This document shows, piece after piece, positions 12,540-13,464 of a DNA stretch of 13,464 nt. The DNA comes from Candidatus Latescibacterota bacterium. Lineage in GTDB: Bacteria > Latescibacterota > UBA2968 > UBA8231. Numbering within the stretch: position 1 is the first letter of the stretch; the number at the start of each line of letters is the position of its first letter. The stretch lies in NCBI GenBank assembly GCA_022825185.1, contig JAJDYK010000315.1, forward strand, positions 1-13,464, given 5' to 3'. A model generated the notes under the pieces. It worked only from the letters and a program-made list of their open reading frames with translations. It had not been told where the DNA came from and did not search any database. Position numbers and translations under genes: made by a program.

Positions 12540-13310
12540 TTACTGTCCCCCGCCGCCTACATCTAAGGCTAGCCCCGTTATAGAACCCGAGCCCGTGGTT
12601 ATGAAGTCTTCGATTTGTGAGCCATCAATATTGGCGCGGCGAATCTTGCCCCACTCTGCCCAATACATTTTGCCGCTGTCCACATCTAAGGTCAGTACCC
12701 TAGGGTTATCCACCTTATTCTGGTCGATAACAAGATCTTCGATTTGTGAGCCATCGAGGTTGGCACGTTGAATCTTGTCCGCAGTCTGGTCTACCCAATA
12801 CATTTTGCCGTTGCTCACATCTAAGGCTAGTCCCGCTGGCTCACTCAGTCCGGTGATGATGAGATTTTCGATTTGTGAGCCGTCGAGGTTAGCACGTTGA
12901 ATCTTACTCGTGCCTTGGTCTGCCCAATACATTTTGCTGCTGCTTACATCTAAGGCCAGTCCCCCTGGCTCACTCAGTCCGGTAGAGACGAGGTCTTCGA
13001 TTTGTGAGCCGTCGAAGTTAGCACGTCGAATCTTACCTGTCTCTATCCAATACATTTTGCCACCGTCCACATCTAAGACTAGCCACACTGGGTTGTCTAG
13101 TTTGACAGCGAGGTCTTCGGCTTGTGAGCCGTCGAGGTTAGCACGTCGAATCTTATCCGCGAAGTATTCTGCCCAATACATTTTGCTGCTGCTTACGTCT
13201 AAGGCCAGTCCCGCTGCTTCATTCGTTCCGATAGAGACGAGGTCCTCGATTTGTGAGCCATCGAGGAGAGCACGTCGAATCTTACTATCCATCCAATATA
13301 TCTTGTCTCC
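12540..13310 (-). repeat. Near-identical ~126-138-bp tandem repeats encoding the YWTD blades
   Basis: On the plus strand TTCGATTTGTGAGCC(A/G)TC recurs at about 12608, 12735, 12868, 12996 and 13246 (with a GCTTGTGAG variant near 13120). CCAATACATTTTGC recurs near 12660, 12795, 12925, 13047 and 13173. The spacing follows the six blades. Blade-to-blade variation is concentrated between these conserved blocks. Confidence 0.8.
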
Positions 13311-13322
13311 CTGCTTTCTCAT
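12540..13322 (-). CDS. Six-repeat YWTD-type beta-propeller protein
   Basis: The 260 residues are six copies of a ~42-residue unit (K-M-Y-W-x-(E/D) ... KI(R/Q)RAN(L/I/F)DGSQIEDL ... GLALDV), starting at about residues 6, 47, 89, 130, 173 and 218. This is the YWTD (LDL-receptor class B) repeat, and six make exactly one closed propeller. These propellers bind proteins or glycans and have no catalytic residues. The copies are unusually alike at DNA level, with segments such as the DGSQIEDL codons nearly identical, a sign of recent internal duplication. No signal peptide is seen and there is no Shine-Dalgarno before the ATG at 13322, so the true N-terminus may have been lost; the frame stays open only to ~13387. 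The transposase on the other strand starts 48 bases away. Confidence 0.82.
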   Translation of the reverse strand: MRKQGDKIYWMDSKIRRALLDGSQIEDLVSIGTNEAAGLALDVSSSKMYWAEYFADKIRRANLDGSQAEDLAVKLDNPVWLVLDVDGGKMYWIETGKIRRANFDGSQIEDLVSTGLSEPGGLALDVSSSKMYWADQGTSKIQRANLDGSQIENLIITGLSEPAGLALDVSNGKMYWVDQTADKIQRANLDGSQIEDLVIDQNKVDNPRVLTLDVDSGKMYWAEWGKIRRANIDGSQIEDFITTGSGSITGLALDVGGGGQ

Positions 13323-13370
13323 TGTAAGTGATGTTACGCAGCCTTTAGGCTTTGGTTTATCTTGTTTGTC

Positions 13371-13464
13371 ATGGATAAAAAACTGTTAGACCTCTATAGC
13401 GATTATCTGTTGAGTTCTTTTGGCGCGACGACCGCCACCGGCCTTTCGTCTTTGTTGGATGGCC
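13371..13464 (+). CDS. IS701/IS4-like transposase, N-terminus only (runs off the window)
   Basis: The frame starts at ATG 13371 and stays open to the end, giving 31 residues: MDKKLLDLYSDYLLSSFGAT, then TATGLSSLLDG. 'LYSDYLLSSFG.TTATGLS.LLDG.ISHDxITRFL' is how many IS701/IS4-group DDE transposases begin, so this is the 5' end of an insertion sequence lying mainly beyond the window. The end of the element is probably between 13320 and 13370, but a terminal inverted repeat cannot be confirmed without its other end. Its proximity to the first blade of the propeller suggests that insertion may have replaced the propeller's original 5' end. Fewer than a tenth of the usual length is visible, so activity cannot be judged. 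Confidence 0.68.
   Translation, partial: MDKKLLDLYSDYLLSSFGATTATGLSSLLDG

Noticed and set aside
1..13464. CRISPR arrays, tRNA or rRNA genes
   Set aside because: No regularly spaced direct repeats with unique spacers, no cloverleaf and no rRNA signature were seen. The only regular repeats are coding (coiled coil and propeller).

Overview
The window looks like one contig from an uncultured, moderately GC-rich bacterium. A creatininase-family protein, an SDR, a Gfo/Idh/MocA oxidoreductase, a cupin and a 'glycoside hydrolase family 10-like' TIM-barrel protein lie close together. This mix is familiar from heterotrophic lineages such as Poribacteria, Latescibacterota and Planctomycetes, but no marker gene here fixes the phylum, so the taxonomy is only a guess.

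Layout. (1) 1-2188, plus strand, GC-rich: the 3' part of a creatininase-family gene, a THUMP-domain RNA guanine methyltransferase, and an SDR with its own strong ribosome binding site. (2) About 2190-5165, visibly more AT-rich, a small defence-type island. It holds a coiled-coil protein whose C-terminus has a HEPN-type RHxxxH motif, the last ~60 residues of what looks like a DNA methyltransferase, a two-gene Pycsar-like module on the minus strand (membrane effector followed by pyrimidine-cyclase-type protein), and a UPF0175 antitoxin followed by a truncated PIN-domain toxin. (3) 5169-8467, minus strand, GC-rich: a compact cupin / Gfo-Idh / glycosidase-like operon whose genes are separated by a single base (TGA-C-ATG at both junctions). 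(4) 8583-10337, minus strand: a SNF2-family helicase with a C-terminal SWIM zinc-binding motif. (5) 10338-11333: a decayed patch with a truncated RES toxin, an intact Xre/MbcA/ParS-type antitoxin, inverted repeats and a degenerate second copy of the start of the helicase gene. (6) 11334-13322, minus strand, AT-richer: an N-terminally anchored coiled-coil protein and a six-repeat YWTD beta-propeller. (7) 13371 to the end, plus strand: the N-terminus of an IS701/IS4-like transposase that runs off the window.

The most important call is the Pycsar-like pair at 3371-4590. In the known system the cyclase makes cCMP or cUMP after phage infection, and the nucleotide triggers a membrane (PycTM) or TIR effector that stops the infected cell. 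Here the effector gene comes first and the cyclase start is reached by a Shine-Dalgarno sequence lying in the effector's last codons. The surrounding remnants (methyltransferase tail, two toxin-antitoxin loci that have both kept the antitoxin and lost most of the toxin, and an IS at the edge) show repeated gain and loss of accessory genes. The cupin/Gfo/glycosidase genes probably form a small carbohydrate or polyol catabolic unit whose substrate cannot be read from the sequence.
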